Positions 1 through 7,097 are shown, counted from the first letter of the stretch. The stretch: 17,348 nt of DNA from Kiritimatiellales bacterium (GCA_030630445.1 DAOVNC010000018.1:1-17348), one strand, 5' to 3'. The notes: generated by a model from the letters alone, not told the origin. Numbers and translations are program-made.

Positions 1-1
1 C

Positions 2-424
2 ATGCCCGGCATTTCCGACCCCGGCGCGCGCGTCGTTGCCCTCTGCCGCGAAGCCGGCGCGATGGTTACGTCCGTGCCCGGCCCTGCAGCCGTCACCACC
101 GCCGTGGCACTGAGCGGACTCGGGGAGAAGGGATTCATCTTTGCCGGCTTCCTACCGCACAAAAGCGGCGGCCGCAAGCGCGACCTGCTCAAGTGGGCGG
201 AGGCCGACCTGCCGGTAGTGCTCTATGAATCGCCCTACCGCCTGCTCAAGCTCATGGGCGAAATCGAGGAATATCTCGGAGCCGGCCGATCCATATTTGT
301 CGGACGCGAACTCACGAAGAAGTTTGAAGAGCTATCAAGCGGAACACCGTCGGAGATCCGCGCCCTCTACGAAAACCGCAAAGTAAAGGGTGAGTGCGTG
401 GTCATTATCCGGCCAGGGCACTAA
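2..424 (+). CDS. rsmI: 16S rRNA (cytidine-2'-O)-methyltransferase RsmI, C-terminal part (5' end outside window)
   Basis: This is the C-terminal 140 residues of RsmI, which 2'-O-methylates C1402 of 16S rRNA using S-adenosylmethionine. The first visible residues, MPGISDPGARVV, are the family's SAM-site motif (usually AG[TM]PGISDPG), so the Met at base 2 is internal and the true start lies upstream of the window. Further family signatures are SVPGPAAVTTAVALSGL (about residues 24-40), FAGFLPHKSGGR and LYESPYRLL. Near the end, GRELTKKFEE and KGECVVII match the family's closing segment. The protein stops a few residues after that, so it lacks the extra C-terminal helical domain of about 45 residues present in E. 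coli RsmI. This is a known short form, not an obvious truncation. The stop TAA is at 422-424. Confidence 0.93.
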   Translation: MPGISDPGARVVALCREAGAMVTSVPGPAAVTTAVALSGLGEKGFIFAGFLPHKSGGRKRDLLKWAEADLPVVLYESPYRLLKLMGEIEEYLGAGRSIFVGRELTKKFEELSSGTPSEIRALYENRKVKGECVVIIRPGH

Positions 425-507
425 GTGAAATCCCGTATTTTCACGGCCTCGGTATCCGTGTTGTTTCCCTTGGGTATGGTCAAACTGCTTTTTCCTGACT
501 ATTCGCG

Positions 508-535
508 TTGAACTCAAAAATGCGGGTGCTACTAT
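508..535 (+). promoter_or_regulatory. Candidate sigma-70 promoter of the STAS/phosphatase operon
   Basis: A -35-like TTGAAC (508-513) is followed after 16 bases by TACTAT (530-535). TGC directly precedes that hexamer, giving an extended -10 (TGnTACTAT, 527-535). Transcription would start near 542, about 24 bases before the ATG at 566. No strong rsmI terminator is visible in 425-507, only a weak GTGAAA/TTTCAC inverted repeat at 425-444. Some read-through from rsmI is therefore possible. Found by eye; not modelled. Confidence 0.5.
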
Positions 536-565
536 TCTGCCCGTAGAGAGAAGAACAGGGTAAAT

Positions 566-1105
566 ATGGCTTCAGGAAACAACCACGACAATCTAACAGC
601 GGCCTACATCGACGGTTCGGCCGTGATCCGGGTAGAGGGGCGCGGATCATTCAAGACCAGCCCGCCGATAAAGCAATTCATCCACCGGGCAATCGATGCG
701 CACTCCGCTACCCGGATATTGCTCGATATGTCGGACTGCATCGGCATGGATAGCACCTTCATGGGGGTCATTGCAGGGATCGCCTGCTACACCAAAAGCA
801 AACCGGGCCTACGGTTCAAGCTCATCAATCTGTCCGAGAAAAACCAGAAACTGCTCATCACGCTGGGGGTCGACCGGGTGGTCGACTATTCACTTTCAAC
901 AACCGCCGAAGAAAAAAACCTGATCTTGCATCTGGGCACGGATGCCCAGCCCTTGGAACCCGGTTTCCCGAACAAGCTCGAAGCCGCCAAAACATCGCTC
1001 GAAGCCCATACGACCCTCGTTGATATCAGCCCGGAAAACTACGCAAAATTCAAGTCCGTCGTTGAATACTTGCAGGACGACGTCGACGCCCTAAACCGGC
1101 CATAG
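566..1105 (+). CDS. STAS-domain protein, anti-sigma factor antagonist-like (SpoIIAA/RsbV type)
   Basis: A 179-residue protein whose residues about 10-110 fit a STAS domain. Strand/helix elements surround LLDMSDCIGMDSTFMGVIAG (residues 52-71). The DST at 62-64 sits where SpoIIAA and RsbV carry the serine phosphorylated by their anti-sigma kinase. After that come INLSEKNQKLLITLGVDRVVDYS (about 87-109), the usual last strand and helix. In the family, the unphosphorylated form binds an anti-sigma kinase or another partner. It is longer than SpoIIAA (about 117 aa), because a tail of about 65 mostly helical residues (112-179) follows the STAS core. The next gene, 6 bases downstream, is a PP2C phosphatase of the RsbU type, the usual enzyme for STAS dephosphorylation. 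No anti-sigma kinase gene is in the window, so the output target is unknown. A promoter at 508-535 fits this start; the ribosome site (ACAGGG) is weak. Confidence 0.82.
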   Translation: MASGNNHDNLTAAYIDGSAVIRVEGRGSFKTSPPIKQFIHRAIDAHSATRILLDMSDCIGMDSTFMGVIAGIACYTKSKPGLRFKLINLSEKNQKLLITLGVDRVVDYSLSTTAEEKNLILHLGTDAQPLEPGFPNKLEAAKTSLEAHTTLVDISPENYAKFKSVVEYLQDDVDALNRP

Positions 1106-1111
1106 GCAGCC

Positions 1112-2563
1112 ATGCATGGTTTTCTCACCTGGCTGACTCTCTTCCTCGGACTTCTGCTGGCCGCTTTATTTTCCATGGTCTTGCTGGGTGGCTACCGAAG
1201 CCGTCGCAAGTTAAAGAGCGAGCGCGATACATTGCTGCAGGAAAAGGAAGCCGCTCTCGGGTTCGTGCATAATGTTGGGGAGGTGTTTGCCGACTCGGAA
1301 ACCGTCGAGATGGACCACCTGCTCACCCGCGTCATCCACTATGCCGTGCGCACCTGCAAAGCCAGTTCCGGCGCAATCCATTTGATGAACACAAAGACCC
1401 ATCAGCTAGAGGCGCGCGCCATCTCCGGCGTTTTCCCGCCTCCCTTCGAAACAAACCCTGGCCTCCAGGAATACGAATCGGACGCAACCGGTCACCTTGA
1501 GAAGCTGGTGCGCGAAACCCCGATCGCATTGGGAAAAGGCTTGATCGGCGAAGCCGCGGTTCTCGGAAACTCCATTCTCATCGAAGATGCCGAAATGGAC
1601 GCGCGCGTTCCCCGACACCGTTTCGACTTCCTGAAAATCCAGACCATGCTGGTGGTCCCCATGCGCTTCGGCAACCACACCATCGGGGTAATGACCCTGA
1701 TCAACCGTACCAATGGCGGGCGCTTCGCGCCATCCGACCTCAACCTCACCCAGGCCCTCGCGGCCCAGGCCTCCGTGCCGATCCACTATGCCGGGCTGCA
1801 AGAGGCGCTCGAAGACAAGCGGCAGCTTGACCGCGACATGCAGATTGCCCAGCAAATCCAGAACTCGCTGCTACCGCAGGAACTCCCCTCCTACCCCACC
1901 ATCGAACTCGCCGCCTTCAACCACCCCGCCATGGAAATCGGCGGCGACTACTACGACTTCATCCAAATCGATGACAAGCATATCGGCCTGGCCATCGCCG
2001 ATGTAAGCGGCAAAGGGGTGGGTGGCGCGCTCATGATGGCGGTCTGCCGCAGCGTGCTGCGCGTCGACGCCTCCAACGTCTATGATCCGGCCAGCATGCT
2101 CTGTTCATTAAACTCCACATTGAGCAGCAACCTTGCCGAAGATATGTTCATCAGCATGCTCTACATGGTGCTTAACCTCGAAACCCACCAACTCAGCTTC
2201 GCCCGCGCCGGGCACGAGGCCCCCATCCTGGTTCGCAAGGGCGAGTCCAGCACCGAACAGCTCAACACCACAGGAATGGCCATCGGCCTCGTCGACAACG
2301 ACATCTTCAGCCAAGCCATCGAAACCCGCAATGTTTCGCTCCGCCCCGGCGACCTGATCGTCACCTACACCGACGGAATCACAGAGGCCATGAATAGCAA
2401 TGGAGACGAATGGGGTATCGACAGCCTGTTGCTCAGCATCCAGAACATGGCCAACTCCAGCGCGCAGCATCTGCTCGAGAATATCCGCAAAAACGTCCTC
2501 GAATTTGCAGGAAACACTCCGCAGTACGACGACATGACCATGCTAGCGCTACGTATTCGCTAG
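1112..2563 (+). CDS. Membrane-anchored GAF domain / PP2C-type serine phosphatase (RsbU/SpoIIE family)
   Basis: A 483-residue sensor phosphatase. Residues about 4-27 form one hydrophobic membrane helix followed by RSRRK, placing the rest in the cytoplasm. Residues about 50-225 fit a GAF sensory domain (SSGAIHLMN, GLIGEAA, LVVPMRFGNHTIGVMTLIN). A short coiled linker ends in IAQQIQNSLLPQELP (245-259), the usual lead-in to RsbU-type phosphatases. The PP2C/SpoIIE domain (about 260-483) keeps the acidic metal-binding motifs GGDYYD (277-282), DVSGKG (297-302), YTDGITEA (419-426) and DDMTML (473-478), so it should be an active Mn/Mg-dependent Ser/Thr phosphatase. It starts 6 bases after the STAS gene with no convincing ribosome site, which suggests translational coupling. 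The likely substrate is the phosphorylated STAS protein next door (inference). The GAF ligand cannot be told from sequence. Its stop TAG overlaps the stop of convergent fucU. Confidence 0.9.
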   Translation: MHGFLTWLTLFLGLLLAALFSMVLLGGYRSRRKLKSERDTLLQEKEAALGFVHNVGEVFADSETVEMDHLLTRVIHYAVRTCKASSGAIHLMNTKTHQLEARAISGVFPPPFETNPGLQEYESDATGHLEKLVRETPIALGKGLIGEAAVLGNSILIEDAEMDARVPRHRFDFLKIQTMLVVPMRFGNHTIGVMTLINRTNGGRFAPSDLNLTQALAAQASVPIHYAGLQEALEDKRQLDRDMQIAQQIQNSLLPQELPSYPTIELAAFNHPAMEIGGDYYDFIQIDDKHIGLAIADVSGKGVGGALMMAVCRSVLRVDASNVYDPASMLCSLNSTLSSNLAEDMFISMLYMVLNLETHQLSFARAGHEAPILVRKGESSTEQLNTTGMAIGLVDNDIFSQAIETRNVSLRPGDLIVTYTDGITEAMNSNGDEWGIDSLLLSIQNMANSSAQHLLENIRKNVLEFAGNTPQYDDMTMLALRIR

Positions 2564-2997
2564 CTAGCCAACGGTGTTACGCCCTTCTTGAGGATAATGT
2601 TGCCATATTTGGCCGTCGTTCCGGTGACCACGCAGGCATAGGCCTTTTCGGCGCGGTCGTAGAACGCAAAGCGATCGATGCGTTCCGGCGCGGGCGCATC
2701 CGGCGCGGACTTTCGGATGGCCAACATGTAGTCAGCCTCCACCTGCGGGTCGAGCTCATCGCCCTCCACCGCCGCCATCATGGCCAGCGGAACGGCGTAG
2801 CTATCGAGTTCGAAGATCGGGACGATGCCTTCGAGCAGATCAGGAATCTGCAGGCCATCGCCGCGCAACACATTCTTCGGGCAAAACGTATGCCCCGGAA
2901 AATGGGCGTCGGCCAGCACAATCTCGTCGCCATGGCCCATCTCGGCAAGGATCTTCAACAGTTCGGGGCTAATGATGGGATCAATTCCTTTGAGCAT
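2560..2997 (-). CDS. fucU: L-fucose mutarotase FucU (RbsD/FucU family)
   Basis: FucU interconverts the alpha and beta anomers of L-fucose in the cytoplasm, supplying the anomer used by the downstream isomerase. From the start chosen here the protein has 145 residues (E. coli FucU has 140) and begins MLKGIDPIISPELLKILAEM, nearly collinear with E. coli. It keeps H22 in GHGDEI, the DAHFPGH motif, IPIFELDSYAVPLAMMAAVE in mid-protein, and AKYGNIILKKGV near the C-terminus. The frame stays open 26 codons further upstream (to 3075). The start at 2997 is preferred because AAAGGAG (3004-3010) lies 6 bases before it and the family begins here. The gene is divergent from fucP across 111 bases rather than in one operon with it. 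No fucose isomerase or kinase is in the window. Its end overlaps the stop of the phosphatase gene by 4 bases. Confidence 0.94.
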   Translation of the reverse strand: MLKGIDPIISPELLKILAEMGHGDEIVLADAHFPGHTFCPKNVLRGDGLQIPDLLEGIVPIFELDSYAVPLAMMAAVEGDELDPQVEADYMLAIRKSAPDAPAPERIDRFAFYDRAEKAYACVVTGTTAKYGNIILKKGVTPLAS

Positions 2998-3034
2998 GTT
3001 CTTCTCCTTTTTGAATTTGACATCGGGTGGGGGT

Positions 3035-3054
3035 ATGGTTCCATGTATAACCAT
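3035..3054. promoter_or_regulatory. Candidate operator in the fucU-fucP divergent promoter region
   Basis: A 6-base inverted repeat, ATGGTT (3035-3040) and AACCAT (3049-3054), has an 8-base centre. Overlapping it is a direct repeat of CCATGTAT (3041-3048 and 3051-3058) with a 10-base period, one DNA turn. Such phased or dyad sites between divergent catabolic genes often bind a sugar-responsive regulator. No regulator gene is in the window. A TTGACA (3017-3022) and a TATAAC (3046-3051) exist on the plus strand, but their 23-base spacing is too long for a normal sigma-70 promoter, so the actual promoter is unassigned. Confidence 0.3.
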
Positions 3055-3108
3055 GTATTGAAAGATATTAGTCATCAGGATGCCACAGGAACCAAGGAGC
3101 GCAATGTA

Positions 3109-4428
3109 ATGAGCAATAAACCCGCAATCGTACCAAAGAGCATACTCTTCCCCTTCCTTCTCCTATCAACCTGCTTCGCCATGTGGGGACTGTCCAACAA
3201 CATGACCGATCCACTCGTAAAAGCCTTCACCGGAATCTTCACAGACCTATCGATTAAACAGACCGCGTTTATCCAAAACGCCTTCTACGGAGCCTATTTC
3301 TGCCTCGCCATCCCCGGCGCAATCATTGCCCGGAAATATGGGTATAAAGCCGGAATTCTGTTCGGTTTGGGCATGTATATTGTTGGTGGCCTGCTCTTCT
3401 ACCCCGCCAGTATCATGAAAGAATATGCCCCCTTCCTTTTTGCATTCTGGGTTCTGGCTGGCGGCCTCTCCATTCTTGAAACCAGCGCCAACCCCTACAT
3501 CATTGCCATGGGTCCCGAAGAGACGGCCACGCAACGCCTAAACATTGCGCAATCCTTCAATCCAATCGGATCGCTGATTGGTTTGTTTGTCTGTAAATTT
3601 GCCATCCTTCAAAAACTTGAAGTCGTAAAAGGAAACATAACCGAAGGGATGGATGCCGCTGCCCTCGATGCCGTTCAGACCGAGCAGCTTTCAATTGTCA
3701 TGACCCCCTACCTCATCGCCGCGCTGGTGTTGATTATACTTTGGGTTCTCATTGCTGCCAACAAGAAGATGCCTAGCGCAACTGAACACGACTCGAAAAC
3801 CCACTTTTCCATCACGATCAAACAACTGCTCACCACCCCGAACTATGTCTTCGCCGTGGTTGCCCAATTCTTCTATGTTGGTGCGCAGATCACGGTTTGG
3901 ACCTACACGCTTCACTACATCACCGGTCAATTGGGCATCGAAGACAGCCAAGCCATGAACTACCACATGGGTGCCATCATCTCCTTCGCCCTCTCCCGCT
4001 GGGTATTCTCGGCGCTAATGCTTCGCTTCAAGCCCAGCACACTGCTGCTGATTGCCGCCGCTGGCGGAATCGCCCTCTGTTGCTCCGTCGTATTTATCGG
4101 GGGAATTGTCGGGGTCTATAGCCTCGTGGCTGTTTCGGCCTGCATGTCGCTCATGTTCCCGACCATCTTCGGCCTTGGCTCACGCGGGCTCGGCGAAGCG
4201 ACCAAGCTAGGGGCATCCGGCCTCATCATGGCCATTCTCGGCGGCGCACTCATCACCACGTTCCAAGGAGGACTGATCGACACCTTCCTCGATGGGGCCA
4301 AAAGCGAAGGAGCCGCGCTGGGCGTAGCGGCAGCCAAATCCTATATTGTTCCGATAGTCTGTTTCATAGTCATCGCCGCCTATGCCTTCTACTGCAAGAA
4401 GAACAAAATCGAAGATCGGATGGCCTAG
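3109..4428 (+). CDS. fucP: L-fucose:H+ symporter FucP (major facilitator superfamily)
   Basis: An inner-membrane proton symporter for L-fucose, possibly also related sugars. The protein has 439 residues (E. coli FucP has 438) and about 12 hydrophobic segments. It follows FucP closely: AMWGLSNNMTDPLVKAF near residue 24, IQNAFYGAYFCLAIPGAI (55-72), GLSILETSANPYIIAMGPE (119-137) and RLNIAQSFNPIG (143-154). D34 and E124 align with the E. coli acidic residues used in proton and sugar coupling (D46 and E135). The open frame extends far upstream through fucU to 2410, but that part is antisense to fucU. The ATG at 3109 has AAGGAG (3094-3099) 9 bases before it and gives the family length. Base composition is lower in GC than in the flanking genes (30 of 60 G/C in 3361-3420 by hand count). 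A hairpin terminator follows 22 bases after the stop. Confidence 0.95.
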   Translation: MSNKPAIVPKSILFPFLLLSTCFAMWGLSNNMTDPLVKAFTGIFTDLSIKQTAFIQNAFYGAYFCLAIPGAIIARKYGYKAGILFGLGMYIVGGLLFYPASIMKEYAPFLFAFWVLAGGLSILETSANPYIIAMGPEETATQRLNIAQSFNPIGSLIGLFVCKFAILQKLEVVKGNITEGMDAAALDAVQTEQLSIVMTPYLIAALVLIILWVLIAANKKMPSATEHDSKTHFSITIKQLLTTPNYVFAVVAQFFYVGAQITVWTYTLHYITGQLGIEDSQAMNYHMGAIISFALSRWVFSALMLRFKPSTLLLIAAAGGIALCCSVVFIGGIVGVYSLVAVSACMSLMFPTIFGLGSRGLGEATKLGASGLIMAILGGALITTFQGGLIDTFLDGAKSEGAALGVAAAKSYIVPIVCFIVIAAYAFYCKKNKIEDRMA

Positions 4429-4450
4429 TAGCCGTATTGACTCCTGAGAA

Positions 4451-4476
4451 ACCCCGCCCCATGGCGGGGTATTTTG
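4451..4476 (+). terminator. Rho-independent terminator of fucP
   Basis: A perfect 8-bp stem, ACCCCGCC (4451-4458) with GGCGGGGT (4463-4470), and a 4-base loop are followed by ATTTTGT. The stem lies 22 bases after the fucP stop. The T tract is short, but the stem is very stable. Confidence 0.75.
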
Positions 4477-4489
4477 TAGGTGGCATCGG

Positions 4490-4547
4490 CGATCCCGGCC
4501 CACAGGAAAAGCCTCTTGTTCCGCAACAGGGATCGTCGATCCCGGCC
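4490..4547. repeat. Short direct repeat with embedded palindrome between fucP and pckG
   Basis: CGATCCCGGCC occurs twice on the plus strand (4490-4500 and 4537-4547), 47 bases apart. The second copy is part of a palindrome, GGGATCG-T-CGATCCC (4529-4543), with 7-base arms. The element sits between the two terminator hairpins and was not seen elsewhere in the window. It could be a remnant of a dispersed intergenic palindrome or a duplication; its function is unknown. Confidence 0.5.
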
Positions 4548-4557
4548 ACATGCACAC

Positions 4558-4590
4558 AAAAAAGCGCCCCGAAACGGGACGCTTTTTTTG
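4558..4590 (-). terminator. Terminator of pckG, probably bidirectional
   Basis: The stem AAAGCG...CGCTTT (4561-4566 and 4580-4585) continues through one C-A mismatch into CCCG/CGGG with an AAA loop. A-rich and T-rich flanks lie on both sides (A run 4558-4563, T run 4583-4589), so it can act in both directions. It lies 22 bases beyond the pckG stop and can also back up fucP termination. Confidence 0.85.
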
Positions 4591-4611
4591 TTTCCAATTT
4601 AACGAATTGGA

Positions 4612-6423
4612 TTAGCCGAGGCGTTTTTCCAGTGCTTCGAGCTGCTCGGTCATTTGGACCGGTAGCTTGTCGCCGAATTTCGCCAAGTACTCTTTGGCAT
4701 CAGCCAGGGTCGCCTTGAAGAGGTCGGTGTCGACCTTCATCAGTTCCGCCCAATCTTCGGCTGGGATATCCAGGCCATCAAGGGTCAGATCGTCGCCTTG
4801 CGGCATCAGGCCGATCGGGGTTTCAACAGCACCGACCTTCCCTTCGACGCGGTCGCACATCCATTTGAGGACGCGGGAGTTTTCGCCGAAGCCAGGCCAC
4901 AGCCACTTGCCGTCTTCCGTCTTGCGGAACCAGTTGACGTAGAAGCAACGCGGGGCCTTGTCGCCCAGCTTTTCACCCATGTCGAACCAATGCTGCATGT
5001 AGTCGCCCGCGTGGTAGCCGATGAACGGAGTCATGGCAAACGGGTCGAAACGAAGGCTAACATTTCCGAGGTCGAGAGCAGCAGCTGTCGGCTCGGAAGA
5101 AGCGGTGGCGCCCATATATACGCCCTGTTCGAAGCTGAATGCTTCGTGTACGAGCGGAATGGTGTTGGAACGTTTTCCGCCGAATACGAAGATGTCGATC
5201 GGAACACCGGCCGGATCTTCCCAGTCGGAGCAGAGTACCGGGCAGAGAGAAGCGCGTGCAGTGAAACGGCTGTTCGGGTGGGCACCTTTGATGGTGTTTC
5301 CTTCCTCATCCTTCATGCCCGGTGTCCACGGACGGTTCAGCCAGTCGGTTCCGCCTTCGCACTCAACGCCCATGTCTTCCCACCAGACATCGCCGTCGTC
5401 GGTGACAACCACGTTGGTGAAGATTGCGTCTTTGCGGCAGCTGGCGAGAGCCATCGGGTTGGAGTATTCCGCGGTACCCGGAGCCACACCGAAGAATCCG
5501 GCTTCTGGGTTGATGGCATAGAGGCGTCCGTCTTCACCGGGTTTCATCCATGCAATATCGTCGCCAACGGTTTCAACTTTCCAGCCCGGCACAGTGGACT
5601 GAAGCATCGCGAGGTTGGTTTTGCCGCAAGCCGACGGGAAGGCCGCCGCGATGTGGTACTGTTTGCCTTCCGGGCTGGTGAAGCGAAGAATGAGCATGTG
5701 CTCAGCCATCCAGCCTTCGCGGCCGGCCATCGCAGAGGCAATACGCAGAGCAAGGCATTTCTTGCCGAGAAGAGCGTTTCCGCCGTATCCAGAACCGTAG
5801 GACCAGATCAGGTTTTCTTCCGGGAAGTGGGCAATGTATTTCTTTTCGATCGGGGCGCAGGGCCAACGGCTATCTTCCTGGCCGGGCTCGAGCGGAGAAC
5901 CGACCGAGTGCAGGCAGGGAATAAATTCGTCTGTCTGTTCGATCAACTCTAAAACCTTCGGACTGACGCGCGTCATGATGTGCATGTTGACCACAACGTA
6001 GGGGGAATCGGTGATTTCGATGGCATTCTTGGCGATCGAGGAACCGATCGGTCCCATGGAGAAAGGAATCACGTACAGGGTACGGCCCTTCATGCAGCCG
6101 GTGTACAGCTTCCGCATGGTTTCCTTGAGCTCGTTCGGATCGATCCAGTTGTTGGTCGGCCCGGCATCCTCTTCCTTGACGGAAGCGATGTAGGTGCGGC
6201 CTTCGACACGCGCCACGTCGGACGGGGCGGAGTTGAATGCAAAGCTGTTCGGGCGCTTTTCCTCGTTCAGCTTGACCGCCATGCCGCTTTCAACCATTTC
6301 GACCATCAGGCGGTCGTATTCTTCTTTGGAACCATCGCACCAGACCACTTGATCCGGCGTACACATTGTTTCGATTTCAGCCACCCAATCGAGCAGCTTC
6401 TTGTTGTTAGTGGGAGCACTCAT
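4612..6423 (-). CDS. pckG: Phosphoenolpyruvate carboxykinase, GTP-dependent
   Basis: Catalyses oxaloacetate + GTP to PEP + CO2 + GDP in the cytosol, the entry step of gluconeogenesis. At 603 residues it has the normal length of the GTP class. It shows the class-specific P-loop FPSACGKTN (262-270), including the hyper-reactive Cys266, K268 and T269. It also has the second motif VGDDIAWM (286-293, metal ligand D289), the metal-ligand Lys in LLGKKCLALRI (K221/K222), H242 in AEHMLI, and GGKRSNTIPLVHEAF and FYVNWFRK further on. PSDVARVEGRTYI near residue 67 is also typical. All catalytic residues I can place are kept. The ATG at 6423 has GGAGG at 6434-6438, 10 bases upstream. It is a single-gene unit with its own terminator (4558-4590) and a candidate promoter and palindromes (6466-6507). 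Confidence 0.97.
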   Translation of the reverse strand: MSAPTNNKKLLDWVAEIETMCTPDQVVWCDGSKEEYDRLMVEMVESGMAVKLNEEKRPNSFAFNSAPSDVARVEGRTYIASVKEEDAGPTNNWIDPNELKETMRKLYTGCMKGRTLYVIPFSMGPIGSSIAKNAIEITDSPYVVVNMHIMTRVSPKVLELIEQTDEFIPCLHSVGSPLEPGQEDSRWPCAPIEKKYIAHFPEENLIWSYGSGYGGNALLGKKCLALRIASAMAGREGWMAEHMLILRFTSPEGKQYHIAAAFPSACGKTNLAMLQSTVPGWKVETVGDDIAWMKPGEDGRLYAINPEAGFFGVAPGTAEYSNPMALASCRKDAIFTNVVVTDDGDVWWEDMGVECEGGTDWLNRPWTPGMKDEEGNTIKGAHPNSRFTARASLCPVLCSDWEDPAGVPIDIFVFGGKRSNTIPLVHEAFSFEQGVYMGATASSEPTAAALDLGNVSLRFDPFAMTPFIGYHAGDYMQHWFDMGEKLGDKAPRCFYVNWFRKTEDGKWLWPGFGENSRVLKWMCDRVEGKVGAVETPIGLMPQGDDLTLDGLDIPAEDWAELMKVDTDLFKATLADAKEYLAKFGDKLPVQMTEQLEALEKRLG

Positions 6424-6465
6424 GATGCTTAAACCTCCATTTTTAGTTTATAGACCCAATTTGTA

Positions 6466-6507
6466 CGAAATTTCGCGAAAGGATAGGGAAACACGGGGCG
6501 TTGTCAA
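6466..6507 (-). promoter_or_regulatory. Candidate pckG promoter with two overlapping palindromes at the transcription start region
   Basis: Reading the minus strand, TTGACA (6507-6502) is followed after 16 bases by TATCCT (6485-6480). Immediately downstream are two perfect 10-base palindromes overlapping by five bases, TTTCGCGAAA (6471-6480) and CGAAATTTCG (6466-6475). A repressor bound there would cover the start point. The promoter hexamers match consensus in 6/6 and 4/6 positions. The operator role is inferred from position and symmetry only. Confidence 0.45.
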
Positions 6508-6613
6508 ACCTTGCCGCCCAAAAAATAGATCGAAAACCCACGAGGAAATACCCGAGCATTGCGCTCTATAATTTAGGTGTTTACAAGCTCTGCCAGACCC
6601 TGCATGCAAACAA

Positions 6614-6646
6614 AAACCAACATCCAGCTTGTGTTTGGTTTCACAA
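6614..6646 (+). promoter_or_regulatory. Competing short hairpins in the leader of the 129-residue protein gene
   Basis: AAACCAA (6614-6620) can pair with TTGGTTT (6635-6641), and TTGTG (6629-6633) can pair with CACAA (6642-6646). The arms interleave with no bases between the last two, so both cannot form together. The pair ends 22 bases before the ATG at 6669. The stems are short and AT-rich, so they may be chance. A TATAAT at 6567-6572 without a good -35 is the only promoter-like box seen in 6508-6668. Confidence 0.2.
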
Positions 6647-6668
6647 TGCTCTCTTTTCTTGAGGCACT

Positions 6669-7058
6669 ATGCGACACCCGAAAGCAAAAGAGTGGGAAAA
6701 GAGACTCAAAGCCGTGTTCGACGAAATCGACATTGCGCTTGAACAGCAGTATGGAGATTGCTTCGGTCGGCACCCTGCCCGACCTGCGCACGGTACCACC
6801 TCCAGCCGCGAAATGGACGGGCTCTTCAACGTTGGATCCTCATACTCCGCCGGCTTTGGCTCCAAACTCGGACCCGGCTATGTCGTTGATATTCGCCTTT
6901 CCACGCTCCAGCGCATCCCGAAGAAACTCAAACTTGAGTTGCGCGACAAAGTGCAGTCCATGCTTATCGAAAAACTTCCCGCCGCCTTTCCCGGCAAGGA
7001 GCTGCATGTGGAAAAGGAACGCCAGCACCTGCGCATCCACGGCGACCTCAGCCTGTAG
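6669..7058 (+). CDS. Hypothetical protein of unknown family (129 aa)
   Basis: I do not recognise this family. The protein is soluble-looking, with no signal peptide or membrane segment. An N-terminal charged amphipathic helix (residues about 5-27) is followed by a Gly/Ser-rich loop (residues about 50-70: GLFNVGSSYSAGFGSKLGPG). A probable strand (YVVDIRLSTL, 71-80), a long basic helix (about 84-105) and a terminal strand pair around ELHVEKERQHLRIHGDLSL then close the chain. The pattern suggests a small alpha/beta fold. The start is supported by GAGG at 6661-6664, four bases before the ATG, and codon use resembles neighbouring genes, so it is probably real. It is convergent with the ATP-cone kinase gene (39 bases between stops, no clear terminator) and divergent from pckG. 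Confidence 0.6.
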   Translation: MRHPKAKEWEKRLKAVFDEIDIALEQQYGDCFGRHPARPAHGTTSSREMDGLFNVGSSYSAGFGSKLGPGYVVDIRLSTLQRIPKKLKLELRDKVQSMLIEKLPAAFPGKELHVEKERQHLRIHGDLSL

Positions 7059-7097
7059 CTTCGCCATTCCGATGCGGAGGAAAAGATCCGTGCCTTT

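Noticed and set aside
3017..3051. TTGACA with TATAAC as the fucP promoter
   Set aside because: The 23-base spacing is outside the workable range for a sigma-70 promoter.
2998..3075. 26-residue N-terminal extension of fucU
   Set aside because: The start at 2997 has AAAGGAG at the right distance and matches the E. coli FucU N-terminus exactly in register.
2410..3108. Long N-terminal extension of the fucP reading frame
   Set aside because: It runs antisense through fucU. The ATG at 3109 has a good ribosome site and gives the FucP family length.
4490..4547. Possible CRISPR-like repeat
   Set aside because: There are only two copies of 11 bases and no array or cas genes.
4798..5952. Open frame of 384 codons on the plus strand
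   Set aside because: It lies entirely antisense to pckG, which has all catalytic motifs. It is a shadow caused by GC-rich codon bias.
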